DNA of 64,000 bases from Eleusine coracana subsp. coracana (GCA_032690845.1 CM064432.1:56232071-56296070), one strand, 5' to 3'. Positions 23,734 through 35,824 are shown, numbered from the stretch's first letter. Translations and numbers: made by a program. The notes: a model not told the origin generated them from the sequence alone.

Positions 23734-25430
23734 TTAGCGAAGTTCTTTCCCTGTTCCAAGCATTTTTTTAAGTCTTCTCATGCCAATACCATGCCTTAAC
23801 TTTTCAAGAGTGCAGGCTGGTAATGCCTTTGTGAACATATCTGCAAGATTATCACAAGAGCGGATATGAGTTACCAAAATCTCTCCCTTCTCTTGCAATT
23901 CATGCGTGTGGAAGAATTTAGGTAACATATGTTTACTCCTGTTTGACTTTATATATTCTGATTGTATTTGTGTAATACAAGCTTTATTATCTTCATAGAT
24001 AATTGCAGGAGATGGAGTATGCATCACTTCACAAGTATCTAATATATAACTTGACATCCTCCTGAGCCAGGTGTATTCCTTGGCGGCTTCAAATAATGTG
24101 ATGATCTCAGAGTAATTTGTTGATGTAGCAACAATCGTCTGCTTTGTTGACTTCCACGAAATAGCAGTTCCACCAAATAGGAACACATATCCAGTCTGTG
24201 AGATTGACTTGTGTGAATCGGATAAGTAGCCAGCGTCAGTATACCCTACTAGGGTTACTTCAGCATTCTTCTTGAAAAATAATTCGAAGTCTTCAGTTCC
24301 TCTCAGATATCTAAGAACTTGCTTGATGTCATTCCAATGTCGCATAGTTGGTGCCGAACTATATCTTGCAAGTAGATTAACAGCAAAGGCTATAGCGGGC
24401 CTCGTACCATTTGCAAGGTACATTAGTGCTCCAATAGCACTGAGATATGTGTATTGAGGTCCCAGTAATTCCTCACCTTCCTCCCTTGGTCTAAATGGAT
24501 CTTCTTCTATATTGAGTAATCTTACAACCATAGGGGATCTGAGTGGGTATGCATCTTTCATATTAAATCTCTTTAATACCTTCTTGGTATAGTTTGATTG
24601 ATGTAATAATATCCCTTTATGGATATGTTCAAGTTATAAGCCTAAACAATATGTAGTCTTACCCAAATTCTTCATTTCAAATTCAGTCTTTAGGTAAGAA
24701 CATGCATCTTCGACGTCCTGTGTAGTGTCAATGATATTCAAATCATCAATATAAATAGAGATTATGCAATAACCTTTCTCTGATTTCTTAATGAATACAC
24801 AAGGACAATCATTATTCTTCAAGAATCCTTTCTCCAGTAAAAAGTTACTGAGTTTGTTATACCATATTCTCCCAGATGGCTTTAAACCATATAGTGACTT
24901 CTAAAGTTTGACACTATATAATTTACGTTCTTCTTCATTTGGGACTTTAATTCCTTCTGAAACTTTCATATAGATTTCTATATCTAATGTTCCATATAGG
25001 TATGCAGTTACGACATCCATAAGTCGCATTTGCAAATTCATATTCACTGCCAATGAGATCAAATACCGGAAAGTAATTCCATCCATTATGGGAGAGTATG
25101 TTTCTTCGTAGTCAATTCCTAGTCTCTGCGTGAAACCTTGAGCTACAAGTCTCGCCTTGTATCTAGTCACTTTATTTTGAGCATTTCTCTTCTTGCCAAA
25201 CACCTATTTGTGACCCACTGGAAAGATGCATTTTGGTGTAAGGCTTACATTGCCAAACACTTCTATTTTCTTTAGCGAGTTTAACTCTACACAGATCGCT
25301 TCTTTCCACTTTGGCCAGTTAGGATGCTTCTTGCATCCCTTCATTGACTTTGGTTCAGATTCCAAATAAATCTGTGTTGCAATCGTATTGGCAAAGTATG
25401 AGTCGACATTAATTGTCTTTCTATTGTATA
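23734..25430 (-). pseudogene. Element E reverse transcriptase and RNase H
   Basis: Copia Pol fragment on the minus strand. From its 5' side: a remnant of the integrase/RT linker; RT with the SIYIDDLNII active-site block near 24745; and RNase H with YTDAGYLSD, SWKSTKQTIVATST, YEDNKACI and NLADMFTKALP. The frame is split at about 24600, 24830 and 24903-25205 by stops and shifts. Its sequence is clearly different from elements A-C and D, so this is a third copia lineage in the window. Confidence 0.88.
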
Positions 25431-25450
25431 CTACTCCCGTCTCAAAATAA

Positions 25451-25694
25451 TAGAGTTATCGGCAGATCGTACGACATGGAGATCATGATAGAGAACGAAA
25501 AGTAGAAACATAAGAATAGAGGAGACGAAAATCTTTATTTCTCAATTTCTGATAAAATACTATGGGGTGTCTCCTCAACTATTTATAAGGGAGACACCCT
25601 ACTTCGTGTTGGGCCCCAATTCGATAAAGCAGCCCACATGGGCCAGAAGGTCTTCTTACAGAAAGTGGGCCTGACCCAATAGCGATTTACAACA
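25451..25694 (-). mobile_element. Copia element E: 5' LTR
   Basis: 244-bp partner of 23223-23465. Its terminal TG is changed to TA at 25451-25452 on the plus strand. No primer binding site follows inside; the next recognisable sequence is pol. Confidence 0.82.
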
Positions 25695-26059
25695 CATATA
25701 TTTGCTACTCAAACAGTCAAACCTGATCCACAGAACAAGAGAAAAGAGCCGTCTCGAGAGACATGGCTGAAAAAGCTTCAGATGTCGGGCGCACCAAAAG
25801 CATTGCCATTGCCAGCGTATGAACATAGATTCACCCTTCCTTGTCACGACTAATGTGAATGCTTTGCTGCTAGAACCATCTTTGAAAACTTTTTTTCGTA
25901 AGACATACGGGTACTTTTTTGCAAGCTTGGAAGCGCCGCCTATGAGGATGTCGATGTGTGCTACTGAATGTCTGCGGTGCTTCCTTAATCCCAAATGTAA
26001 TTCTGTTTGCAGCAACAATCTTTTTCATCTTTTTTAAAAAAATACTAGAAAAAGGAAAT

Positions 26060-26375
26060 GAAGTATGGTTTCAAGTTCTCTATCCAAACAATATTTTGAC
26101 GTGACCAACACCGTGCAAACGCCGGCCGCCGACACTTTGGGCGACACGTTGACATGCTTGATCGCTCTGCTCTGCAGATCGGCCAGAGGTGTTCCTCGCT
26201 TCAGTGACTCTGTTCATCGAACTTCACCGATGAGTGGCAGAGCCACACAGTAGCTGCGGTGTTCCCTGTATGGCCGTTTCTTGCGATGCTTCAACCGATG
26301 CTCTGTTTGAACCACAGGCACACGTGACCTTGGTCTAACAATAAGTTGTGCCACATTCAAGACACGCGTGACGGT
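26060..26375 (-). repeat. Family R, C module, inverted copy
   Basis: The reverse complement resembles 17380-17590: the block CTGCAGAGCAGAGCGATCAA in this copy corresponds to CTGCAGAGCAGGATGCTCGA there. Part of it has been tandemly duplicated together with the TRIM-like repeats that follow. Confidence 0.45.
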
Positions 26376-27163
26376 ATGAGTGTGTTCTCACTTATGGTTT
26401 AACACTCCTCACGTGCAGCTTCTTTGGGGCGCAAATGTAGAAGGAGCGGCACAGCGGAAAATGCGGTCGCCAGGACTTGAACTTAAGACATCTGATCTGA
26501 AATTATGTTAAGCTACTATACACCAACCAGTTATACCCAAAAACCTAAGCTGATGTGGAAAGGTGTGCAATTCACTTATAGTTCAGTGACCCTGATCATC
26601 AAACTTCACTGATGAGCGGCAGAGCCACACAGTAGCTACGGTGTTCCCTGTATGGCCTTTTCTTGCGACACTTCAACCGATGCTCTGTTTGAACCATGGG
26701 CACACGTGACCGTGGTCCAATAATAAGTTGTGCCACATCTAAGACACGTGTGACGGTGTGAGTGTGTTCTCACTTATGGTTCAACACTCCTCCTCACATG
26801 CAGCTCCTTCAGGACGTAAACGTGGAACGAGCGGCATAGCGGAAAATGCGGTCGTCAGAATTTGAACTCAAGACATCTGGTCTGATATCATGTTAAGCTA
26901 CTATGCACCAACCAGTTGCACCCAAAAACCTAAGCTGATATAGAAAAGTGTATAATTCACTTATGGTTCAACACTCGCCCTTATGTGCAGCTCTCTCAGG
27001 GTGTAAATATGAAAATAGGAGCGGCGCAGTAGAATATACGATCGCCAGGAATTGAACTCAAAATCTTTGGCCTGGTATCATGTTAAGTTACTATACACCG
27101 ACCAGTTACACCAAAAAACCTAAACTGATAAGAAAGTATTGATAATTCACTTATGATTTAACA
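26202..27163 (-). mobile_element. TRIM-like element array with several tiny LTRs
   Basis: Three near-identical terminal repeats of 80-83 bp lie at 26506-26585, 26891-26973 and 27081-27163, with two partial ones ending at 26404 and 26786. On the minus strand each starts TGTTGAACCATAAGTG and ends AGCTTAACA. Each full LTR is followed on the minus strand by a diverged match to the initiator-tRNA-Met primer site (TGATATCAGACC against TGGTATCAGAGC). LTR starts are preceded by a purine tract (GTGAGGAGGAG). With no coding capacity this fits TRIM elements. A 380-bp unit (26202-26583) is repeated at 26584-26957. Alternatively the A/B-box-like spacing could mark a tRNA-derived SINE; the LTR reading explains more. 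Confidence 0.55.
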
Positions 27164-27496
27164 AATACTACGCCCTTTGCCCCATTCTCCTTCATCTTGG
27201 GTGCCAGTCTGCCATGTTGTCGCTAAAGCGCATGGAGGCAGAGCGACCATGTATCGTGGCGGATGCACCGATTAGTGTCCTATGGCCCTGACACCGTTAT
27301 CCAGTAGCTGCGCACTGCAAATCGGAGCGTGTCGTGCACTACATCAGGAACGGTCACAGGCGTGTATCTAGGGTCGCAGTGTGTCATTGTGGTGAATAGT
27401 GCCGCCATTGCAAGTTTGATACAAACGTAATTTAAGGCGGTCATTGCTCTCGGACACGCCGCTTTACAAATTGAATCTTGTCCTGCTTCATTCAAA
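27164..27496. other. Spacer, no gene supported
   Basis: Mixed-composition DNA. One 71-codon minus frame (27280-27495) abuts the Helitron end and shows no domain. Confidence 0.35.
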
Positions 27497-28779
27497 CTAG
27501 TGGATTAGGGCGTGCCCTTGCGCGCCGATTATTTAAAATATATACATATAAGAACATAGAAAGGGTTTTATAAACATCGTCTTCTCAGTAATTAAGTATG
27601 ACACTTATCTAAAAAATAAATATGACACAGAAATTGGACAATACTAATTTTCAATTTGGCTGATACCTGTCCACTTAAACACGTAGGTAGGTGACATTGA
27701 GTACAACCATCCTTGACAAGACGCACAGAGGAAGCAAAATATTTACATAGATAAGATACTGCAAGCATTAAGTTATTCTAAAGCTGCCTAGCAAAGTCAG
27801 GCTGACTACAACCATTGCAGACATGACAAAGAGTGCAGCACAATATTTACATAGATAACACGGTTGAAACTCCAAAATACATTTAAGCATATAAACATGC
27901 AGCATATGGTGATCCTGTCTTATGTGTATCATCATAGCAAAATAACAGTTGGAGCAGGAGTAGTGCGGTAAGCGTCTTCAGACATATTTGAATTAGAAGG
28001 CCTATGGCGATGACTACAACTGATGGAACTTCATCCAAAAGAACCTGGTGATGAGCACAGAGGATGGAACTTCATCCAAAAGAATACTGATCTAAAAGGA
28101 TTTATGTTTGCTTCACTCTGTAAAGCAGGATTGCTGAAGGATCAAAACACATCATTTATCTTGTATGAACGGTTGTATTATGAGTTGGGGGATTGATTGC
28201 TGGAATCATGGGCTGCCTACCATATGCACAATCAATCCTCCTAACATCAAAAGAAAACTTAGAACTTTTAAATGCTTTGCTTGTCACATTGATCGTATGG
28301 CATGTGACGTTGATCATATACTCACAACTCATGGCAAGTGATGTTGATCATATACTCAACTGATAGGCATATAGGAGAACATAGATCTGGACACTGTGAA
28401 TCTCTTTAGAAAACACTTCTATAGCAACATGTGGTTTCTTAGCCTCTATATCATCAGCTCCAATCTCACCATATATCGCAATGCCCTAGAGAGTATGTTG
28501 AACAAATAATTGTATAAAAATTAGCTAGTAATAAGGAAATGCAAACATTTATTAACAGTAAAAGAGCAACACCTCGCCATTGAGCAGAACCAAGTCTAAA
28601 AAATTAGATTAATGTTATGAACAGCATCCTAACATTACAATTATATGTAGGCAAATGTGGAAAACCAAATCAGGCATATATAAACACACCAAAGAAAGTA
28701 AAGGAAACCTGATCCACACAACAACAAATGAGCAGAATAGCAGGAAGTATATGATTACAAAAAATTATTAAAAAATAGA
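27497..28779 (-). mobile_element. Probable Helitron, minus strand
   Basis: On the minus strand the 3' end is CTAG (27497-27500) followed by T. Nine bases upstream is a stem-loop GGCGCGC-AAGG-GCACGCC (27509-27526), with one G-T pair. The best 5' end is TC at 28779 (TCTATTTTTTAATAA) preceded by A, closely similar to the 5' end of the Helitron at 12491. No transposase. The 3' end is well supported; the 5' end is a pattern match. Confidence 0.5.
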
Positions 28780-28803
28780 TACAAGAGACAAGATAAAGAT
28801 TAA

Positions 28804-29149
28804 GAGTGTGTTTGTTTCCACCCCTCTGATTTTTAAACATGTTCCATAGAATATTGTGATACTAATTAGGAGTATTAAATATAGATTACTGATAAAATCC
28901 AGTCCATAACCCTCCCTCTGAATAACGAGACAAATCTATTAAGACTAATTAGGTCATGATTAGATAATGTGATGCTGCAGTAAACATCTCTTAATGATGA
29001 CTTAATTAAGCTTAATGAATTTATCATGCTGATGTATATTTAACTCTATAATTAGTTTTATATTTAATATATATTTTATAATCATATATAGCACTTTAAT
29101 AATTGATGTGGCCCCACTAAAATTTAGATCCCAAGAAACGAACACACTC
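28804..29149. mobile_element. Tourist-like (PIF/Harbinger) MITE
   Basis: 346 bp, AT-rich, with terminal inverted repeats GAGTGTGTTTGTTTC and GAAACGAACACACTC (one mismatch in 15). A TAA duplication flanks it at 28801-28803 and 29150-29152, matching the 3-bp target of PIF/Harbinger elements. The inner GACAAATCTATTAAGACTAA block is of a kind I remember from common rice MITEs. Confidence 0.85.
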
Positions 29150-29152
29150 TAA

Positions 29153-30870
29153 GAAGAAAGAATACTTTAGGCAGAAGACACTGCTGCAGTACTGGTGAAT
29201 GCCACAGATAACGCAACAATAGGACCAACAAAATTCCCTAAGCAACGGTTAAGACACAGGGCCCTGTCAAAAAAAAAAATGCAGCAGCAGAGTTATTAGT
29301 TATAGTGTCACATAATTAGAAATGGATAGCAATGCCGAGAAATGAATCGCTTAAAAATAAGAAACTGAGGAAGACAATACACATGGTTATTAATAGGATA
29401 CAACGAATCAGGGTACAAAGCAAACACAAATCAATATATGAGCAAGGGCTTAAAAAGAGGTGTATGGGAAAATAAAAGAGGAGGCAGTCACATTTTTAAA
29501 CAATCTGTAACAGATTACAAATCTTTAGCATGGACTCACAAAAATATAAAAATAGAAAGCAATGCATGGGGCACCTGTGAACTATATCTGATCAAGCTAT
29601 AGCTATCCAATTAACATATCAGTAGAAGGAAAGAGGAAATTTTCATAACAAAACTATAAAGAATGACTAAAGGACATAAGACAAATATAACAAGGCAAGC
29701 AAACTTTAAGCAACCGACATTGTAGAGATGGCTGTAGTGATGATGGTGGATACCACGAAGAATTGAACAACAGGCCAAAGAGAATTCCCCTAAACAATGG
29801 CTGAAAAACATAGCCATGAAAAAAACGAAGGAATCAACCACAATGTCACACAAACAGTAGTTGGCAACAACGTAAAAGATATTAGTAGACGACAGGTAAC
29901 CGGGGAAAAAATAAAGAAGAATCAATATATGAATAGTAGGTACAAAACAGGGGCATGGGGAAATAAGGGAACATGCAACTCTAATTTCAGACAAGCTGGT
30001 AGTAGAAATACTAAAACATAAAACTAATATAATTTAGAATTAGACAAGAAAATGCATAGTGTTGTGAACTACATCTATAAATCGACACTGACAAGAAGCA
30101 TTCTGTACCTAAAGCATGCAACAGTTCACCTAAAGAAGGAACTATGTTTGACAAAACTAAGAACGTATACATATATGTGTTGTGTGTGTAACAAAAGAAG
30201 GCTAAAAATATAATGCAGAAAGGAATTCAACTGTAGGTATCGGCAACAGGAAACAACGCACCTGGAGGCAAGAGGAGGAGGAAGCAGCACGTCTGAAGCA
30301 CATACCCACAGATAACCAAGGACCAAAATCATGTGACATATCAAGAGGCAAGTTAACGAATGGGAATTAGAGACTGAACAAGAGAAGTACACCTGACGAC
30401 CTCATCCAACTCCTTCCATCGTGAAACCCAGCCACCTCTGGAAGATATGTAGAAACCTGATCTGCACCTAACATAGCCAAAATATGAAGCAACCTGCAAA
30501 CCCAAAATCGCTCATGATCATCAAGAGCTAGGAAATACAAGAACTAAAAGAAAGAAACAAAGACACCATGAAGAACCAAAAGGACAATCGGAGAGCAATG
30601 GTATCCCAGACCATCGGAGACCAATGAAATATCAAACTGAACCCCATACGATGGCAGGCTATACAAAATCGCCCAACAAAAAGAAAATCAACCTGGCTGG
30701 CAACAAACCTAACCATCTGAAATACAAATAAATGAGAGGGAGACAGAGGATAGAGGAACATAGATCACAATGATATCCTCAGGAACAGAAGAGCAGAATA
30801 AAGATCCCAGGAAATACAAAGAAATACCCAAAACGAACAGAGGGAAGGACAAAACAAAAATCAAGAAGGG
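29153..30870. other. AT-rich spacer, no gene supported
   Basis: Scattered short frames on both strands (29611-29994 minus is the longest) are hydrophobic by composition and lack domains. Splice-like signals surround 30380-30500 on the minus strand, but no coding exon is recognisable. Confidence 0.4.
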
Positions 30871-32240
30871 AACTTGCCCCCCCCCCCTCGTCTCTCACTG
30901 AGGCGACTCGGGGGCAACCAAAACCCTAGCCACCGCCAACCACACCGCATCCACATCGACGGCCGCCGCCGCCGCTGCCGGTCGGCGGTGGCGGCCACCA
31001 GCGGAGGCGCCCAATGGCAGCCATCTGTGCGCCCTGGAATCCACCCCGTCCCCCACCCACCATCCATCCCTCCATATTCTTCCAATAATCACGACTGCAA
31101 CCATGGCCAGCGCTCGTTTCTCGCCGGATCAGGGCTCCATCGAACCGGATCTGAGGGTTGAAGAGCGCACGACGATCTATGGAGCGGCGGCGGCATCAGC
31201 GACACCCATCTGCGGCTGGTCGCGCTCCCACCCTACCGTCGTCATCCTTCTCCCCTACTAGCAAGTACTTGGCAGCTTCGTCTCCCCAAGCCAGGATGGG
31301 GGCTGTTGCAGCCAGATCTGAGCTACCATGGGCCGGATCTGGTTGTGACCCTCCCGCCCCCTCAAGCTCCTCCCTACGGCGGCGTGCTCGGCTATGGCTA
31401 TGACAACTCGGGCCCAGGGTGCTTCAGGTGCCATAGCTGCAAGATCGACATCGATGGTTCCCCATGTTCACTGTTGGCCAGTCGCATCTGGGACCAATTC
31501 CCCCTTGACGCTCTATCCGACGCCTGCGCTTTCTGCGGCGGGTAGCTACGTTCATTTGGAGCCAGTGAGCTGCCGACTTCATCTGGCAATGTGCTCTAGG
31601 ATGGTCTCTCTTTGGACAGATCTCGCTGTCCAGGGTCCGATTCGGCGCCTTCCTGGCCACCCCATGCTCCTCTCCCGTGCTTCCCCTGTATGCACAGCAT
31701 GAGGTGGGTTGGCAAAAGCAATTACATCAACAAGTCGAGGAACATTGGAGATCTGGGCTATCCAGTAGGTGAGTCAAATCTAGCGCTTTGGGGAGTTGCA
31801 GGGCACCCGGTGAAAGCCTTCTTACAGCGATGACGCCATTGGGCACCATTCCTCTCCTTGGAGACGTTGTTGTGGTACCTGCTTCGCCAATCACACAAAT
31901 TCTCCTGGTGAAGACCTAGATTGAGCATGTGCTCGATCGAGCAATGGTGGAATCTTTGATGCCACGTCCCTCTTGAGGGCATTGCTTTGGAGTCGCTGTT
32001 TTGGTGTTCGAAGCTTAGCTTAGGTTGTAGTCTTCACAGTATGATCCATGGGGGCACAGCTAGGTGTGTGGTTCTTTACTGCTTAGTGTTTGTATTTCTC
32101 CCCGTGTAATCACTCTACTCTTACCGCTTCTTCAAATGTTCTTTTGTAAACTTGTATTGGGACAATATGGAGCCGACGCCATTATCAATATAATGGAATT
32201 CAGGTGGGGAGTTCTCCTCCTCAGGTGACTGTAAAAAAAA
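30871..32240 (+). mobile_element. LINE-like non-LTR retrotransposon, non-coding remnant
   Basis: A GC-rich block with abrupt edges in AT-rich DNA. The 5' part has an AAACCCTAGCC motif and GCC repeats, as in grass LINE 5' UTRs. The 3' end reads TTATCAATATAATGG, then GGTGGGGAGTTC, then a run of eight A at 32233-32240. Possible target duplication: ACAAAAATCAA (30854-30864) and ACAAAATTCAA (32244-32254), 10 of 11. No endonuclease or RT is present, so it would be a deleted copy. A GC-rich gene 5' end on either strand is the alternative. Confidence 0.42.
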
Positions 32241-32269
32241 CAAACAAAATTCAAAACCGTCAACTGAAA

Positions 32270-32950
32270 TAAACAAGTACAAAGCGATCTCCTTGGCTCC
32301 CGACGCATGGGCCAGCGTCCCCGTGGCCGCGAGGGCGAGGGACGGGGTGCTCTAGGTCCTCATGCTCTGTGCTTTGAGGAAGTCGGGGTGCCCGGGGCCT
32401 CGGGGGTTCCACCTTGAGAAGGTCGAGTGGCGCGTTGCAGTGTGCCTCGAGGAGGTCGATGGCGCGTCGCTGTGCATGAGGTCGCCGAGGTACCCTCGGG
32501 TCTCAACGCATCGGCCATGGTCCTATCATGCCCGCGGTGGCGAGGGCTCGAGGGCCGTGCTGGAGGAGTCCGACCGCGCGTAGCAGTGCACGAGGCTAGG
32601 GTTCTCGTGCCCGTGACCTTGAGGGACAGGGCACCTGGGGCCTCGAGGGCTCTACCTCAAGGAGGCCGACGGAGCGGCGCCGAGGGCGAGCCGCCTTGAG
32701 GAGGCCAACAGAGCCGCGCCGGGGGCGTGCAACCAAATAGAAAGACGGATCGTGGAGATCAAATCACAAAAAAGAATGGCGCGAAAAAGGACCAGGATCC
32801 CACCTCGTAGCTTGACCTCGGACGTAAAGACGCAAAACAGGGAAACAGAAAAAAAAAAGAAGGAAAAAAGGAGGCGAAGAGACCCACGCGACTCGAAGAG
32901 GAGAAAAGAAAGAGAAAATCAAGAGACAGCACGCGAGCAGAGCGAAGACC
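32270..32950. repeat. GC-rich imperfect repeat region
   Basis: Several diverged units built around GAGGAGGTCGA/GAGGAGGCC and GGGGCCTCG recur from about 32370 to 32730, followed by a purine-rich stretch (32820-32940). Frames at 32362-32583 and 32427-32699 are repetitive, with no domain. Function unknown. Confidence 0.4.
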
Positions 32951-33169
32951 ATGGAGAGGCCAACGGGCATTTTAACTCATTGTCATCAAAGTCTAGGCAT
33001 GGTACCAAGCAAAGCCGTACAAACATGTAATTGTCACCAAAACAAAGTAAACCCAAACCACCCTCCTGGGATGAAAATCAGACGGTTAAAAATACCCAAG
33101 GTGACGTGGATAGCGGGTGCAGCGCGGGCGAAAGTCCTGACCAGAGAAGAAAATAATAATTCCCGTGTA

Positions 33170-33300
33170 ACCTTGCAAAAAGAAAAAATAATTCCCGTGT
33201 ACACGGACGCTCTGGCTCTGTTGATCGTGGTCATCAACACTGAAAGAATAAATTCAGAGTACTGGACGGTTGCTTATTGTCATAGTATAAGAAGGTTGAC
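33170..33300 (-). repeat. Family R, GC module, short inverted piece
   Basis: TAATTCCCGTGTACACGG and ATTCAGAGTA on the plus strand are the reverse complement of the block at 21070-21145, and of 16670-16745. Confidence 0.55.
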
Positions 33301-33623
33301 TACATCACACATAGAGCATTGCTAGAACATATAATCAACAAGCATGCTATTTTGACTGAAGTGTATCCATTTACAAAATGTTCATGCATTCCAAAACTTC
33401 ACCAAACAATATGCGAGCATATATATAGTACAATCGGGCGTACCCTCCGCCTGAGATTTTTGCTATTTTGTCCAAGGTTTCTAGAGCCTATGGTGGAATG
33501 CCCATCCAACATTGTGCTTTGCTAAAATATCCATCACTATGTTATTAACACCGGTATTATGCCCATCTCTCCTTTTGGAACGAAACAACCCCTGCCTCTC
33601 TTCTTTCACGCCTGAGTCACAGG

Positions 33624-34010
33624 TTGCAGTCATGGTGGCCGCTATTCCTCTTCCTCGCGAGCTTGAGCCCAGTCGAGATGTCCTTCACTGGGGCCGTGGC
33701 AGACGAGTGCTTGAGGCTGACCGGGATATCCTCTGCCGGGGCCAAGCCAATACAGGATACGTCCACACAACATGACGGCCGTATTTGGTATTTTAATGAA
33801 ACCCAATGTTGAATGGACATTACACCGAAGCCCCTTGAAGCCGTGGGCAAAGTAGTAAAAATCTACGCCTCCCAGCAGCGCTCTAATGTCCTCTCCTCCA
33901 ATCTCGTACCACAGCTAAGCCTCTTAACAGCGAGTCCTAAGGGGAAAGGCCTGACCTTGCATCCCTATTGCAGCCGTAGTCGGGCCCAACCTGCTGGGTT
34001 GGCTGCTTGA
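33624..34010 (+). pseudogene. Unrecognised frame broken by one stop
   Basis: Two segments in the same frame (33624-33812 and 33813-34010) separated only by one TGA. The first encodes a hydrophobic start (LFLFLASLS) like a signal peptide, then a polar stretch with ECLRLTGISSAGAK. I do not recognise the family, and chance cannot be excluded at this length. Confidence 0.25.
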
Positions 34011-34486
34011 TCATCGGCCGTCATTTGCGTGCCCTTGTGTTCTTGCTCTCATCGGCATGGCGCAACAAGGTGATGAGGTGGCAGCGGCTTGCTAAAGAGG
34101 TGCATCCATTGGTAGAGATGAGGCTCAACTGTTGAGGCTGTTGAGGAAGACGACGTTGACGACCCACTGGAGGCCCTCCTGGTTGGTCATTGGCCATCGA
34201 ATCAATGCCCACGAATCGACAACAGCGGCCAAGACTGGGTAGAGGTGCCTGCTCACAGCTCGGGATGGCGGACTCGTGTCCCTACAACCTTGTGCTGATG
34301 TGCAAGACAATGAGGCTCGAGGAGAGGACTGCTTTGGGCACCTCAGGGAAGAAGAGAATGAGGCAGAGAGGAGGAATTGCTTTAGGCGGCTGAGGGAAAA
34401 AGAGAACAATGACACAGAGAGAAGAAAGCCGGGAACGGATAAGGGTCATGGTTTTTTATAAAAAAAGTCAAATATGATATATTCTA

Positions 34487-35199
34487 CTAGCAAAGTGCAT
34501 GTGCATTATAACGGACTAAAAGATCTTTACAATAAGTATTTGTCATGCACTGCTATGTGGTTTTGAAAGTACAATAAATTTAGTTCATTCTACCACTTGC
34601 ATTTCATCCTGTTTCTATTCTCATTAGCTTGATAATCTATACAATTATCCATTGCAATTACCATAAACTTATCAAACACAAGGTTCTTATATGTATATGT
34701 AACATGTTCACTTATTTAAGACACAACAACAGAGCATTTAGCAAAACAATTTTGCTGTACTCTTCAAGGCTTCGAGCAACCTGAAAAATAGAATGCCGGA
34801 GTTATGGATCATGTGTTTATCTCTTGTTTTTTCTCCATAAAACGGCTCTACATTTTCTGTGCATATTTAATTAGCATGATAGAGTATATATATGCAGTTA
34901 TGAAACACAAGTTTAGTATAATTCAATCCAAATTAACATTCACATACTTAATTTGGATATTTAATTAGCAGGATAGATATTTAATTAGCTTATAGAAGCA
35001 TTTTTGTAAAAGCATGACAAAAAGATTATATATATTAGAGACATAGTATTTTTTTCTCTCTTGGATGCATTATATAATTAAGGTTTTCAACAAAATAGCA
35101 GGATGATGTACCATTTCTTTACCTTTCCTTTTTTGTTGTTTTGGATGCAATAATAGGATAGAAATATATATGTAAAATAATACATGATTAAAAAACAGA
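34487..35199 (-). mobile_element. Possible degenerate Helitron, minus strand
   Basis: On the minus strand GCACTTTGCTAG is followed by T at 34486, resembling a common grass Helitron terminus, but the hairpin is eroded. A possible 5' end TCTGTTTTTTAATC lies at 35199. Both calls rest on short motifs. Confidence 0.25.
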
Positions 35200-35819
35200 T
35201 GAACTTTGCCAAAAGGAAATCAATTATATAGGTCATAAAAAATCTTTAAAACCAAATAACTCATATTAACTTTTAATTACCATTACTAAGACCACTATTT
35301 ATTTTACCATTTCTAAAGGTATACGAATGACTTTCATTTTCTTCATTCAAAAAATGGCAGCCACCTACACTGCCTTTTCACCGTCAAGTCTCTCTCTCTC
35401 TCTCTCTGAAGCGAACTGAGCGGCGATGCCTCGTGTAAGGCTGGTTGCCGGCAAGCCATCATTCTCTTCCTTTTAAAGAACAACACAAAACATAGCCCAA
35501 GATTAATCCGTGAACAACTAATGTAAGTGAAAGTCATAAAGGCATGAACATCTACCCAACAATCTATGCTTCGTCTGAACCTGCCACGAGTTGATTTAGC
35601 ACTTTGATTACAAATAATTTTAGCCACTTATTTATTTGTTTTGCAGAGGGCTATTGATCGACGAGTTGATGATCTACTATTTTTTGTTCATTGTCGCCGC
35701 ATCAGGCCAAATGGTAGACACGTACATCCGATCCGGCACGTTGTGCTGCTCTTTGCACTAAGTATATTCTCTATCCACATGTGTGTGAGCAGTTCGATGT
35801 CCATAATGTGCCCGTGATT
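35200..35819. other. AT-rich spacer with CT microsatellite
   Basis: A (TC)n run of about ten repeats lies at 35388-35407. Nothing else recognisable. Confidence 0.5.
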
Positions 35820-35824
35820 GAACA

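Larger units (their letters stand above)
23223..25694 (-). mobile_element. Ty1-copia element E, internally deleted
   Basis: A 2.47-kb short-LTR copia relic. Both LTRs are present, but the interior keeps only the C-terminal half of pol: gag, protease, most of integrase and the primer binding site are gone. Flanks are TATAT (23218-23222) and CATAT (25695-25699), 4 of 5 matching. Just inside the right LTR, 25428-25450 reads TACTACTCCCGTCTCAAAAT, which resembles a Stowaway terminus, so a MITE insertion may have accompanied the deletion. Confidence 0.8.

Noticed and set aside
26470..27110. tRNA genes or tRNA-derived SINE heads on the minus strand
   Set aside because: A/B-box-like spacing exists, but the same bases are better explained as LTR end plus tRNA-Met primer site, and no clover-leaf can be drawn.
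33319..33525. 68-codon plus-strand frame
   Set aside because: No domain, no conservation in other copies, AT-rich chance frame.
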